Shown here: positions 17,333-26,255 of the stretch, one piece after another
Position numbering within the stretch: position 1 is the first letter of the stretch
Layout: each line of letters begins with the position of its first letter
Source of the DNA: Arthrobacter sp. B3I4
Lineage (GTDB): Bacteria > Actinomycetota > Actinomycetes > Actinomycetales > Micrococcaceae
DNA: 64,000 nucleotides
Assembly: GCF_030816855.1 (NCBI RefSeq)
Contig: NZ_JAUSYK010000001.1
Span: 682,001 to 746,000 of the forward strand
Direction of reading: 5' to 3'
Notes under the pieces: generated by a model
What the model was told of the DNA's origin: nothing
Databases searched by the model: none
Seen by the model: the letters and a program-made list of their open reading frames with translations, nothing else
Made by a program: the position numbers and the translations under genes

Positions 17333-18694
17333 TCAGGGTTGGGCGGTGTCCTGCTGGTAAACATCGGGGATCCCGTCCTGATCGGAGTCGCGCTTCTCCT
17401 CTTCCTCCGCGAGCCGGTACTGCCGGTTCCGGGTCTTGAGCACCGCCGTCGCCAGCAGTGCGGCGATGAACGAGGCGGCGAGGATGCCGACCTTGGCGTG
17501 GTCGTCATGGACGCTGCCTTGGCCGAAGCTGAGTTCGGCGACGAGCAGCGAAACCGTGAAACCGATGCCGGCCAGGACCGAGACGCCGAAGATATCGATC
17601 CACTTCAAGGAGCTGTCCAGCCGCGCCCTGGTCGCCTTCGTCAGCAGCCAGGTAGTGCCCAGGATGCCTGCTGGTTTGCCAAGCACCAGCGCGAAGATGA
17701 CGCCCAGGGCCACCGGGTCCGTCAGCGCCGAGCCCAGGCCATCCCAGCCGCCCACGGCAACGCCGGCGGAGAAGAAGGCGAAGACCGGCACGGCAATGCC
17801 TGCCGAAATGGGGCGGAACCGGTGCTCGAAGATTTCCGAGAGCCCCGGTCCGGCCTCCGGCCCGCCGCTGGCCTGCGAACGGATCACCGGGATGGCCAGA
17901 CCGAGCAGGACGCCGGCCACCGTCGCATGGATGCCGGAGGCGTGGACGAGTGCCCAGGTGGCAAGGCCGAGGGGCAGCAGGATCACCCAGGCGGCCGGTG
18001 CCTTGAGACCAAAGAACCGCCGGTAGCGGTGGGCCAGGTAGGTGTACAGGCCCAGGGGCAGCAGCGCCAGGATCAGGGGCAGGAACTGGATGTCGGCGGA
18101 GTAGAAGACGGCGATGATGGTGATGGCGATCAGGTCGTCCACCACGGCGAGCGTGAGTAGGAAGATCCGCAGCGCGCTGGGCAGGTGTGAGCCGATGATC
18201 GCGAGGACGGCGACGGCAAAGGCAATGTCCGTGGCCGTGGGGATTGCCCAGCCGCGCAGGGTCTCCGGGCTGCCGAAGTTGATCGCGGCGTAGATGACGG
18301 CCGGGACGATGACGCCGCCAACAGCGGCGGCGACCGGCACAATCGACTTGCTAAGCTCGCGCAGGTCCCCCGCGATGAACTCGCGTTTGAGTTCCAGGCC
18401 CACCAGGAAGAAGAAGATGGCGAGTAGCCCGTCGGCCGCCCAGGTGCCGAGGCTCAGGTTCAGGTGCCACGGCTCGTAGCCAACCTTGAAGTCGCGGAGC
18501 ATGAAGTAACTTTCCGATGCCGGGGAGTTGGCCCAGATCAAGGCGATCACGGCGGCCGCCACGAGCAGGGCGCCGCCGACTGTTTCCTTGCGGAGAATCT
18601 CGCCAATGCGCAGGGACTCGGCGTAACTTCCCCGGCTGAAGACCGTGGCGCCGGGCTTCCCGGGTCGGGGCGCGGGCGGAGGGGTGTGGCTCAT
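17333..18694 (-). CDS. nhaA: Na+/H+ antiporter NhaA
   Basis: A 453-residue inner-membrane antiporter that exports sodium in exchange for protons. The adjacent aspartates of the ion-binding site are in [12 protein letters not shown] (TM5), and [10 protein letters not shown] and PTATDIAFA (TM2 and TM4 regions) match the family. The C-terminal tail is long and charged, with [17 protein letters not shown] resembling a calcium-binding DxDxDG loop, which is not usual for NhaA. It is next to potassium-uptake genes, so this is an ion-homeostasis neighbourhood. Confidence 0.93.
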   Translation of the reverse strand: MSHTPPPAPRPGKPGATVFSRGSYAESLRIGEILRKETVGGALLVAAAVIALIWANSPASESYFMLRDFKVGYEPWHLNLSLGTWAADGLLAIFFFLVGLELKREFIAGDLRELSKSIVPVAAAVGGVIVPAVIYAAINFGSPETLRGWAIPTATDIAFAVAVLAIIGSHLPSALRIFLLTLAVVDDLIAITIIAVFYSADIQFLPLILALLPLGLYTYLAHRYRRFFGLKAPAAWVILLPLGLATWALVHASGIHATVAGVLLGLAIPVIRSQASGGPEAGPGLSEIFEHRFRPISAGIAVPVFAFFSAGVAVGGWDGLGSALTDPVALGVIFALVLGKPAGILGTTWLLTKATRARLDSSLKWIDIFGVSVLAGIGFTVSLLVAELSFGQGSVHDDHAKVGILAASFIAALLATAVLKTRNRQYRLAEEEEKRDSDQDGIPDVYQQDTAQP

Positions 18695-18771
18695 GCGGAA
18701 GTCCTAAGTTTTTGGGTCGACTGAACTATGCCGACCAGACTTCCCGGCGCACCTGTACCCAGTCTACTTGG

Positions 18772-19467
18772 CTACGGCAGCGTGCTGAATCGTTCGGCCC
18801 TCGATTTGGCGCCCTGGACGATGATTTGGTCATCCTCGTAGAGGACCGTCTGCGCGGTAGTGTGCCCCCAGGTGCCGCCCGGGCGTTTGACGGCGACGAT
18901 GGTTACCCCGTATTTGTCGCGGATTCCGACGACGCCGAGTGGTCGGTCGCGGACAATTCCAGGCGGGCCGGTACGGATCATCACAAAATCATCTTCGAAC
19001 TCCACGTAATCAAGAATGGCGCCAAGGACGAGGTGGGCAACGCGCTTGCCCATGTCGTGCTCGGGCCGGATCACATGTTCGACGCCGAGTTGCGCGAGGA
19101 TTTCGGCGTGGGGCTCGCTGATCGCCTTCGCCCAGATCTGTGGACGCTGGAATTTGAGCAGCCGGGAAGTAGTCAGGATGCTGGCCTCAATGTCCGAGCC
19201 GATGCCCACCACTGCGCGGTCGAATTCGTGCACGGAAAGCTGGCGGAGCACTTCTTCCTTGGTTGAATCCGCCCGGACCACGTGGGTAAGGCGACCGTTG
19301 AAGGACTGGACGATGTCTTCACTGGCGTCCACCCCCAGTACCTCGGTCCCTTGGGCTTCAAGCTCGAGTGCGAGCGAACCACCGAAGCGTCCCAGGCCGA
19401 TGACCACTACCGAGGACGCTTTGTCACTTGGGGTGGCCGAGCGGGTGGAGAAAATGTTCCTAGCCAA
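18772..19467 (-). CDS. ktrA: TrkA/KtrA family potassium uptake regulatory protein
   Basis: A 231-residue cytoplasmic gating subunit with an N-terminal RCK domain (SVVVIGLGRFGGSLALEL binds nucleotide) and a C-terminal TrkA_C domain. It forms a ring that opens the partner KtrB channel. The TTG at 19467, preceded by GAAAGG and giving MARNIFSTRS, overlaps the ktrB stop by eight bases and is my choice; ATG at 19494 is the alternative. The gene follows ktrB in the same direction, so the two are translationally coupled. Confidence 0.88.
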   Translation of the reverse strand: MARNIFSTRSATPSDKASSVVVIGLGRFGGSLALELEAQGTEVLGVDASEDIVQSFNGRLTHVVRADSTKEEVLRQLSVHEFDRAVVGIGSDIEASILTTSRLLKFQRPQIWAKAISEPHAEILAQLGVEHVIRPEHDMGKRVAHLVLGAILDYVEFEDDFVMIRTGPPGIVRDRPLGVVGIRDKYGVTIVAVKRPGGTWGHTTAQTVLYEDDQIIVQGAKSRAERFSTLP

Positions 19468-20851
19468 TGAGCGGCCTTTCTTTCGGGAATTCATAAAGCA
19501 AAGGCCGTTCACGCAGGGCCAGCGCGGCCCCGAGGGTCACCGGTCCCAGCCTGCCGATGAACATCAGCAGGATCAGGACGAGTTGCCCGGCCGGCGGCAT
19601 GGCAGCCGTGATGCCGGTGGACAGACCCACCGTTGCGAAGGCCGAAATGACCTCGAAGAGGATGCGCTCCTGGCCGAAGTCGGTGATGAGCATGAGGAAC
19701 ATGGATGACCCCACCACGAGGGCAATGGCGAGGAGCACCACGGTGATGGCCTGACGGTGAACGGCGCGGGAGAGCCGTTTGCCGAAGATGTTGACAGCCG
19801 TACCGCCCTGGAGTTCCGTGCTGAGGATAAAGAAAAGCACTGCGAACGTGGTGATCTTCAAACCCCCGGCAGTTCCGGCCGGGCCGCCGCCGATGAACAT
19901 CAGAATGTCCATGCCGAGCCAGGACACCGGGTGCATCTGGGAGATGTCGACGCTGTTGAAGCCGGCAGTGCGGGTGATAGCAGACTGAAAGAGGCCGGCG
20001 AGGACCCGGTCGGCGGGCGGCAGCGCCCCGAGGGTGGCCGGGTTGGTCCACTCCACAGCAGTCAGGAAGACGGTTCCGCCGATGAGCAGGACCGCCGATC
20101 CGGCCAGGACCAGTTTGGTGTTCATGCTCCAAAGGACGGGTCGCCGATACTGCCGTCCCAGTTCGAAGAGCACCGGGAACCCGAGACCGCCGATGATGAC
20201 CGCTGCCGCTATCGGCAGGCACACCCAGGGATCACCTACGAAGCCCATGAGATTGTCCGAATGGAGGGCGAAGCCGGCGTTGTTGAACGCTGAGACCGCG
20301 TGAAAGACGCCGTGCCAGACGGCTTCCCCGGGCGGATAGCTGTAGCGGACCATGAACCGCGCCGCCAGTGTCAGAGCCAGGACTGATTCGACCACGACGC
20401 TGATACCCAGGACCCCCAGGAGCAACCGCCGTACGTCACCGAAGCCGGTGCTCTTAGTTTCCGCGGCGGCGGACAACCGGGACTTGAGACCCAGCCGCCG
20501 CGCCGTCAGGACCCCCAGCAGGGTGCCAAACGACATTACGCCGAAACCGCCGATCTGGATCAGCACCAGGATGACTACTTGACCGAAGCCGCTCCAGAAG
20601 ACCGGCGTATCCACGGTGCTCAGGCCCGTAACGCAGACGGCCGACGTCGCCGTGAACAGCGCCTCCAGGAAGGCGGCGCCACCTACGCCTGCTTTGGCCA
20701 ACGGCAGGGAGAGCAGGCCGGTACCTGCAGCAACGGCTCCGACAAACCCGAGAACGATCACTTGGGCGGGATGGCGCGGCGCGAAAGCGCGGACGAACTT
20801 CATGAAGCCCGCGATGAAGGCGCGCAGCACCGCGGGAACTTCCACATGCAT
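19460..20851 (-). CDS. ktrB: TrkH/KtrB family potassium transporter membrane subunit
   Basis: A 463-residue ion-conducting subunit with four repeated M1-pore-M2 units. Filter-like segments include TATSAVCVTGLS, SAFNNAGFAL, ITRTAGFNSVD and SAFATVGLSTG, each with the conserved Gly that lines the K+ filter. It works with the KtrA ring encoded just downstream, with an eight-base overlap. Ktr systems import K+ driven by Na+ or membrane potential. The start could also be the ATG at 20803. Confidence 0.92.
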   Translation of the reverse strand: MHVEVPAVLRAFIAGFMKFVRAFAPRHPAQVIVLGFVGAVAAGTGLLSLPLAKAGVGGAAFLEALFTATSAVCVTGLSTVDTPVFWSGFGQVVILVLIQIGGFGVMSFGTLLGVLTARRLGLKSRLSAAAETKSTGFGDVRRLLLGVLGISVVVESVLALTLAARFMVRYSYPPGEAVWHGVFHAVSAFNNAGFALHSDNLMGFVGDPWVCLPIAAAVIIGGLGFPVLFELGRQYRRPVLWSMNTKLVLAGSAVLLIGGTVFLTAVEWTNPATLGALPPADRVLAGLFQSAITRTAGFNSVDISQMHPVSWLGMDILMFIGGGPAGTAGGLKITTFAVLFFILSTELQGGTAVNIFGKRLSRAVHRQAITVVLLAIALVVGSSMFLMLITDFGQERILFEVISAFATVGLSTGITAAMPPAGQLVLILLMFIGRLGPVTLGAALALRERPLLYEFPKERPLIG

Positions 20852-20894
20852 GGGGCCACGCTATCACCGGGACCGAGCGGGCGTTCCCGCCCGC

Positions 20895-21689
20895 TCAGCC
20901 CAGCAGCTGCTGGACCAGTTCCCTGCACTTCCGGTAGGCGGCCGCTTTCGGGTCGATGAGGGAGAAGTGGTCACCGGGGACCCTGAGGAACTGGACCGGG
21001 GCGCCACCCGTTCTTGCAGCGGCCGAATAGGCCTCGGATTGACTCATCGGCACGGTGTCGTCCTCCGTGCTGTGCACGGCATAGACCGGGGTGCGCAGCG
21101 GCACCGCGGTCATCGGATCCGCGTATTTATGCCGTTTGGGGTATCTTTCGGACGATCCACCGAGGAAGTTGCTGACGGCGCCGTTGCTGAGGTTAAGTTT
21201 CTCAGCTTCGGCCAGGTTCAGCAGCCCGGACTGACTGACAACACCGGCAAGGTGCACCGCGCCGCCGTCGTTCTTGCACTGCAGCTGGCGGTCTGCGTCC
21301 GGAATCCGCAGCTGGCCCAGACGGCTCCTGCCGGCCGCCCAAACGGCGAGGTGGCCGCCGGCGGAGTGGCCGAGGGCCACGACACGGTCCAGATCGAGGC
21401 CGTGCTCGGTGGCTGCGTCCCGGAGTTTGTCGATCCCGGCCAGCACGTCGTCGAACGTATGCGGCCAGCCGCCACCGTTGCCTGCCCGGCGGTATTCGAG
21501 GTTCCACGCGGCCATGCCATGCGCTGCGAGGTCCTTGGCCAGGGGTTCGCCCAGCTCGGCGCCGTACTGCGAGCGCCAGTAGCCGCCGTGGATGACCACC
21601 ACCACGCCCTTGGGCGCAGCCCCGTCCGGCAGGAAAAGTTCCGCCCACTGGCTGGGGTCGTTTCCGTAGTGATACTTCTGCCGCTTCAC
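20895..21689 (-). CDS. alpha/beta hydrolase (esterase/kynurenine-formamidase-like)
   Basis: A 264-residue hydrolase with the HGGYW oxyanion motif, the nucleophile elbow LGHSAGGHLA, an acid in HSTEDDTVP and the His in GDHFSLIDP. The HGGYW plus GHSAGG pattern is typical of the kynurenine formamidase/BD-FAE esterase group. The GTG at 21689 has AGGAGG close upstream, which fixes the start; the open frame extends further to 21761 without such a site. Substrate unknown. Confidence 0.87.
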   Translation of the reverse strand: MKRQKYHYGNDPSQWAELFLPDGAAPKGVVVVIHGGYWRSQYGAELGEPLAKDLAAHGMAAWNLEYRRAGNGGGWPHTFDDVLAGIDKLRDAATEHGLDLDRVVALGHSAGGHLAVWAAGRSRLGQLRIPDADRQLQCKNDGGAVHLAGVVSQSGLLNLAEAEKLNLSNGAVSNFLGGSSERYPKRHKYADPMTAVPLRTPVYAVHSTEDDTVPMSQSEAYSAAARTGGAPVQFLRVPGDHFSLIDPKAAAYRKCRELVQQLLG

Positions 21690-21895
21690 TGTGTCCTCCT
21701 GGGGGCCAGGTGAACCAGCGGTGACTGCCCCCATGTCACTGCCGCTGCGTACCCGGGCCAAGCCCGACGCCGCAAATCCGCCATGAGCAGAGCCTACCTT
21801 GGGCCCGTGCCGGGTGGCGGAAGGTGCACAGTCTTCGGCGCCCCGGTGCCGACGGGCTGAGGTCCGCTGTCTGTGCTGCGCCGTAAGCTGGGCGT

Positions 21896-23002
21896 ATGGC
21901 TAGCAACTGGGAGCGCCTGGACCCCGCGCTGCGCGAATCGGTGCAGGACAACGTGGAACTCTACGAACGCGTCCGCCCTGCCTTGAAATTGGTCACCCGT
22001 GAGGTGCTGCTGACTCTGCGGGCCATGCTCAAGGGCACAGAGGTGACGCCGCTTTTTGTTACCGGCCGGACCAAGACCGTCGAGTCTTTCCGGGAGAAGA
22101 TCTCCCGGATTGAGGAACCGCTCGAACCAGGCGGGCCGCCGGTGCTGAAATTCCCGGACCCGTTCCGCACCCTCAATGACATGGTCGGGATCCGCGTCAT
22201 CACCAAACTTCCGGCCGAGAACGCCGTCGTGGCCAACCTGATCAAGCGCCAGCGCCAGCTCTTCGACTGCCGCGGCGACCGTGAAAAGGACATCGGGTCC
22301 ATCGAGTCCGGCACCTACGGGTACTCGAGCCGGCACCTGATCCTCCGGACCATCCAGAACGAGGCCGTCAAGGACTACCAGCAGGTCTTCAACCCGGAGG
22401 CGCAGGCGAACGGCAGCTACTTCTTTGAGTGCCAGATCCGGACCGTCTTTGCGCACGCCTGGAGCGAGATCGAGCACGACATCCGCTTCAAGGCCGAGGA
22501 TCCCCGCGCCTGGACCCCGCAGTTCGACCGCCAGTTCACTGCCACGGCGGCCATGCTGGAAACCGTCGAAAGCGCGTTCGCCGACCTGCACGAACGCTAT
22601 GAGGAGGTCCGCGGCTACTGGGACATGGACGGGGAGGGCGCCGCGCAGCTCACGCCGAATCGGATCCGCGACGTCTGGCGCACGCTGCTGCCGCACGTGG
22701 ATCGGAAGGTCGACGACGACTGGGGCTGGGCCGCCGAACTCATGGCAGCGCACGGCCTGAACCAGACGGTGCAGCTCGCCGGCCTGCTCAGCGCCAACCG
22801 GATCACTGAGGTCCGTAAGGCCCTGGACCACCGCTACTCCCCCGGACCGGACCGGCTGTTGGATGACCTGTTGCTGTGGCAGTACGGCACCGCCCATATC
22901 GAGCTGACGGCCGAACCGGCCGACGCGGTCCCGCACCCCCGGCGGGACAGCCTGCTGCGCCGGCTCAAGCAGATCGAGCGCTACCGGCTGACCCAGCTGT
23001 AG
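21896..23002 (+). CDS. RelA/SpoT-domain GTP pyrophosphokinase family protein
   Basis: A 368-residue protein with the (p)ppGpp synthetase domain but without the HD hydrolase, TGS or ACT domains of long Rel enzymes. The catalytic pieces are all present: GRTKTVESFREKI, DPFRTLNDMVGIRVIT, GYSSRHLIL and ECQIRTVFAHAWSEIEHD. It would make alarmone from ATP and GTP or GDP. The C-terminal ~150 residues (NRIRDVWRTLLPHVDRK onward) are an extension not seen in the short RelP/RelQ enzymes. It starts at an ATG with no strong site. A separate full-length Rel is expected elsewhere in the genome. Confidence 0.87.
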   Translation: MASNWERLDPALRESVQDNVELYERVRPALKLVTREVLLTLRAMLKGTEVTPLFVTGRTKTVESFREKISRIEEPLEPGGPPVLKFPDPFRTLNDMVGIRVITKLPAENAVVANLIKRQRQLFDCRGDREKDIGSIESGTYGYSSRHLILRTIQNEAVKDYQQVFNPEAQANGSYFFECQIRTVFAHAWSEIEHDIRFKAEDPRAWTPQFDRQFTATAAMLETVESAFADLHERYEEVRGYWDMDGEGAAQLTPNRIRDVWRTLLPHVDRKVDDDWGWAAELMAAHGLNQTVQLAGLLSANRITEVRKALDHRYSPGPDRLLDDLLLWQYGTAHIELTAEPADAVPHPRRDSLLRRLKQIERYRLTQL

Positions 23003-23030
23003 GCTTTCGGGCTCCTACAGGCGCGTCGGG

Positions 23031-23471
23031 TCACTGCGCTGCGCCGAGGAACTTCGCCACGTAACTCCGCTGTCCGGGAGTTTCCACCGCACCGCGCCGG
23101 TAATTCTGCCGCACAAAAGCGACTGCGTCGCCGGGCGGAACGCCGTCCAGAACTGCGATGCAGGCCAGGGCGGTACCGGTCCGGCCCCGTCCGCCCCAGC
23201 AGGCAACCTCCACCCGCTCTGTTGCGGAGCGCCGCCACGCCTCTTCGAAGGCGTCCAGCGCATCGTGGTCGTCAGCGGGTAGGTGCAGGTCGCGCCAACG
23301 GACCCAGCGCGACTCCCATCTTGTCGGCTTCGGCTGCCTGCCCAGCAGATACAGCGCGAACTCCGGCTCGGGGCCGGACGGGAACGGCGCCAGGAGTCCC
23401 CGGCCGCGGATAAGCCGGCCGGAAGGAAGACTGAGCACGCCCGGCCGGCCCGGCTGCCACGTCTGCGCCAC
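23031..23471 (-). CDS. dual-specificity/tyrosine phosphatase-like protein
   Basis: About 146 residues (GTG at 23471; the frame is open to 23561) with a Cys-x5-Arg active-site loop, CWGGRGRTG, followed by TALACIAVL. The upstream DLHLPADDHDALDAFEEAW helix fits the DSPc fold. This matches small actinobacterial phosphatase-like proteins that may act on phosphotyrosine or another phosphoester. It is convergent with the RelA-like gene, 28 bases away. Confidence 0.75.
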   Translation of the reverse strand: MAQTWQPGRPGVLSLPSGRLIRGRGLLAPFPSGPEPEFALYLLGRQPKPTRWESRWVRWRDLHLPADDHDALDAFEEAWRRSATERVEVACWGGRGRTGTALACIAVLDGVPPGDAVAFVRQNYRRGAVETPGQRSYVAKFLGAAQ

Positions 23472-23707
23472 AGTCTTGAGCGTAGCCCCCGCGCCCGGAT
23501 CACGCACCGGCTGCGTTCCCGCCCGGTTACGCCCCCGGGGCCCGGGCAGGACACAAGCCAAAACCGGCCCAAACAGCGGATAATTTCGTGTCCGGGCACG
23601 AGTAACTGGGCAGGAACGCGCCGTCGGGGGCTGTATGGCTCTGGTGGCAAACGAACCGGGTCTCTAGAGTGGCCCGGAAACCCGAACTGTTCTGAAAGGA
23701 GCCACCG

Positions 23708-24001
23708 ATGTCATTTCAGGCATACCTCGACACCATCGAGGACAAGACCGGGCTCACTCCCCGTCAGCTCTTCGAACTCGCGCGGCAGAAAGGCTTCGTG
23801 GACGCGTCCGTGCAGGCCGGCGAGATCCTCGAGTGGCTGAAAGCCGATTACGGGCTGGGACGCGGCCACGGCATGGCACTGGTTCACGTCATCAAGCAAG
23901 GGCCGGGGATCAGCAGCAAGCATGTCGGGACTACCGGGGCCCACAGCGATGAGTCCAAAACCCTCTGGCTGGACGGCAAGGCCTCCAAGCCCGGCCCCTA
24001 G
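23708..24001 (+). CDS. DUF4287 domain protein
   Basis: A 97-residue protein whose first 70 residues (SFQAYLDTIEDKTGLTPRQ, then GEILEWLKADYGLGRGHGMAL) match the DUF4287 pattern. The family is common in Actinobacteria, often as the N-terminal half of DUF5655-linked proteins; function unknown. A GAAAGGAG site stands just before the ATG. It is convergent with sulP after 46 bases. Confidence 0.85.
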   Translation: MSFQAYLDTIEDKTGLTPRQLFELARQKGFVDASVQAGEILEWLKADYGLGRGHGMALVHVIKQGPGISSKHVGTTGAHSDESKTLWLDGKASKPGP

Positions 24002-24047
24002 TGGCGGCGCCCACGGTGTCCCACCAGTGGCGACCGCGGGTGTCCTC

Positions 24048-25571
24048 CTAGTGGCCGGCGCCGAGCTTTCCGCCGAGCCGTTCCCGCATCAGGACGCTGG
24101 CATCGTTGAGGCCGACCACCAACACGTCCTTCCCGTGGTTGCGGTACTTCTCGGTAATCGCGTCCAGTGCGGCAATCGTGGATGCGTCCCAGAGGTGGCT
24201 GGCGTGCAGATCGATGACGACATGCTCCGGGTCCAAGGCGTATTCGAACTGGGTGTAAAGGTCGTTGGAGGAAGCGAAAAACAGCTCCCCGTTCACGACG
24301 TAAGTGGCCGTTTCATGGCCGCCTGTTGTTGTGACGGAGCGTTCGACACTCACGAAGTGGGCGACGCGGCGGGCGAACATCACCATCGCGACGAGAACGC
24401 CGACACCGACGCCGATGGCCAGGTTGTGCGTTGCGACGGTGACAACCACGGTGGCCACCATGACGCCGGTTTCGCTCTTGGGCATCAGTTTCAGGGTGCG
24501 CGGGTGGATGCTGTGCCAGTCGAAGGTGGCCACCGAAACGAAGATCATCACCGAGACCAGAGCGGCCATCGGAATCAGCGAGACGATACCGCCCAGGGCC
24601 ACGACCAGGATCAGCAGGAAGACGCCGGCGAGGAAGGTGGAGATGCGGGTGCGGGCCCCGGAAGCCTTCACGTTGATCATGGTCTGGCCGATCATCGCGC
24701 AGCCGCCCATGCCGCCGAAGAATCCGGTGACCACGTTCGCAACCCCCTGGCCCCAGGCCTCGCGGCTCTTGTGCGAGCGCGTGTCGGTAATGTCATCGAC
24801 GAGTTTGGCCGTCATGAGCGACTCCAGCAGCCCCACGAAGGCCATGGCGAGAGCGAACGGGAAGATCACCTGCAGCGTCTCCAGGTTCAACGGAACATTC
24901 GGGAAGAACAGCACCGGCAGGGAATCGGGCAGTTCGCCCTTGTCACCGACGGTAGGGACAGCGACGGCGGCAAGCACGGTAATCAGCGTCAGGACCACGA
25001 TCGCCACCAGCGGGGCGGGGACGGCCTTCGTCAGTTTCGGCAGTCCGAAGACGATGACCAGGCCCAGCGCGGTGAGCGGATAAACCAGCCACGGGACACC
25101 GATCAGCTCGGGGACCTGGGACAGAAAGATCAGGATGGCCAGGGCGTTCACGAAGCCCACCATCACTGAGCGCGGGATGAAGCGCATCAGCTTGGCTACC
25201 CCGGAGAGCCCCAGGATGACCTGGAAGATACCGGCAAGGATCACGGCGGCGACAAGGTAGTCGAGCCCGTGGGACTTCACCAGCGGGGCGATGACCAGGG
25301 CGACGGCCCCGGTGGCGGCGGAGATCATCGCGGGCCGGCCGCCGACGATGGAGATGGTGACGGCCATGGTGAAGGAGGCGAAGAGGCCGATCCGGGGATC
25401 GACGCCGGCGATGATGGAGAACGCGATCGCTTCCGGAATCAGCGCCAGGGCGACGACGAGCCCGCCGAGGATCTCGGTCTTCAGCCGCCGCGGCGACTTC
25501 AAGGTCCCGCGCACAGACTGCAGTTGTTCAGGCGTGAACGCGGGGGCGCCCACGGCAGCTTTGACGGCCAA
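24048..25571 (-). CDS. SulP family inorganic anion transporter
   Basis: A 507-residue SLC26/SulP carrier with about twelve membrane helices and a C-terminal STAS domain (about 405-500; the VIDLHASHLWDASTIAALD segment). The signature near residue 35, GLVVALALIPEAIAFSIIAG, and the GGMGGCAMIGQTMIN motif are typical. Substrates in the family are sulfate or bicarbonate; sequence does not decide. The gene faces a MerR regulator across a promoter with a 19-base spacer (25692-25722), so it is almost certainly under MerR control. Confidence 0.92.
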   Translation of the reverse strand: MAVKAAVGAPAFTPEQLQSVRGTLKSPRRLKTEILGGLVVALALIPEAIAFSIIAGVDPRIGLFASFTMAVTISIVGGRPAMISAATGAVALVIAPLVKSHGLDYLVAAVILAGIFQVILGLSGVAKLMRFIPRSVMVGFVNALAILIFLSQVPELIGVPWLVYPLTALGLVIVFGLPKLTKAVPAPLVAIVVLTLITVLAAVAVPTVGDKGELPDSLPVLFFPNVPLNLETLQVIFPFALAMAFVGLLESLMTAKLVDDITDTRSHKSREAWGQGVANVVTGFFGGMGGCAMIGQTMINVKASGARTRISTFLAGVFLLILVVALGGIVSLIPMAALVSVMIFVSVATFDWHSIHPRTLKLMPKSETGVMVATVVVTVATHNLAIGVGVGVLVAMVMFARRVAHFVSVERSVTTTGGHETATYVVNGELFFASSNDLYTQFEYALDPEHVVIDLHASHLWDASTIAALDAITEKYRNHGKDVLVVGLNDASVLMRERLGGKLGAGH

Positions 25572-25691
25572 TTCTGGCTCCGTTCAAGGTCAAGAAGACG
25601 CAGTAAGGCGCTCTCGTCTTCAAAGAATGGGGGCGCAGCTTCGCGCCGGAAGGTAGCGGGACTGCCCTTGGCTGTCTCACCGCTCACGGCC

Positions 25692-25722
25692 ACTCTACCC
25701 TAACGTGATGGTAGAGTTTCAA
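25692..25722 (-). promoter_or_regulatory. MerR-type promoter and operator for sulP
   Basis: On the minus strand TTGAAA (25722-25717) and TAGAGT (25697-25692) are separated by 19 bases. A long spacer of 19-20 is the hallmark of MerR-controlled promoters. An inverted repeat, CTCTACC at 25693-25699 and GGTAGAG at 25710-25716, spans that spacer. The same site lies 27 bases before the merR start, so it could also repress the regulator. Confidence 0.8.
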
Positions 25723-25742
25723 CCGACGACGGAAGGGGCCGC

Positions 25743-26153
25743 TTGAACTCGACGGGCCGCAGCTCCATGCACATTGGCGAACTGGCAGAACGCACCGGAC
25801 TTTCCCTGCGCACCATTCGGCACTATGACGACGTCGGGCTGCTGCCAGCCACTGCCCGGACTGACGGAGGCTTCCGGGTCTACTCCGAGGCCGACGCCGC
25901 GCGCCTGATGCTGATCAAACAAATGAAACCGCTTGGTTTTTCCCTTGAGGAGATGGCGGAAATCCTGAGTCTGCTCAACGCAGGCGGAGTCGCGGAACGG
26001 GCTGGCGCCGTTGCCGGAGCCTCCGCCGCCGGGCCAGCCGCGGCCCGACTGGTGGAGTTCCTTGAGCGGGCTGAGCACCAGCGCACAAAGATGGCACGCA
26101 ACCTCGAGCAAGCGGACGAATTCATCGCCATGCTGGGCCGGCAGACTTCCTGA
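25743..26153 (+). CDS. MerR family transcriptional regulator
   Basis: A 136-residue regulator with an N-terminal MerR helix-turn-helix (MHIGELAERTGLSLRTIRHYD and a following GGFRVYSEAD), a linking coiled coil, and a short Ala/Gly-rich C-terminal part with no Cys. The lack of Cys argues against thiol metal sensing. The TTG at 25743 has a GGAAGGGG site; the ATG at 25767 would still give a complete domain. It is divergent from sulP, whose promoter carries a MerR-type site. Confidence 0.9.
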   Translation: MNSTGRSSMHIGELAERTGLSLRTIRHYDDVGLLPATARTDGGFRVYSEADAARLMLIKQMKPLGFSLEEMAEILSLLNAGGVAERAGAVAGASAAGPAAARLVEFLERAEHQRTKMARNLEQADEFIAMLGRQTS

Positions 26154-26255
26154 CACCTACAGGGCAGAGGGGCTGACGGGCATAAATCTGACATACTCGC
26201 CCGTCCGTTGGTCACAAAGTGGCCGGGGTGCGCGCGCCAGTGGCACCATGCTTGG

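Noticed and set aside
23922..25169. Open frame of 415 codons on the plus strand opposite sulP
   Set aside because: Shadow of a conserved transporter gene; no domain is visible.
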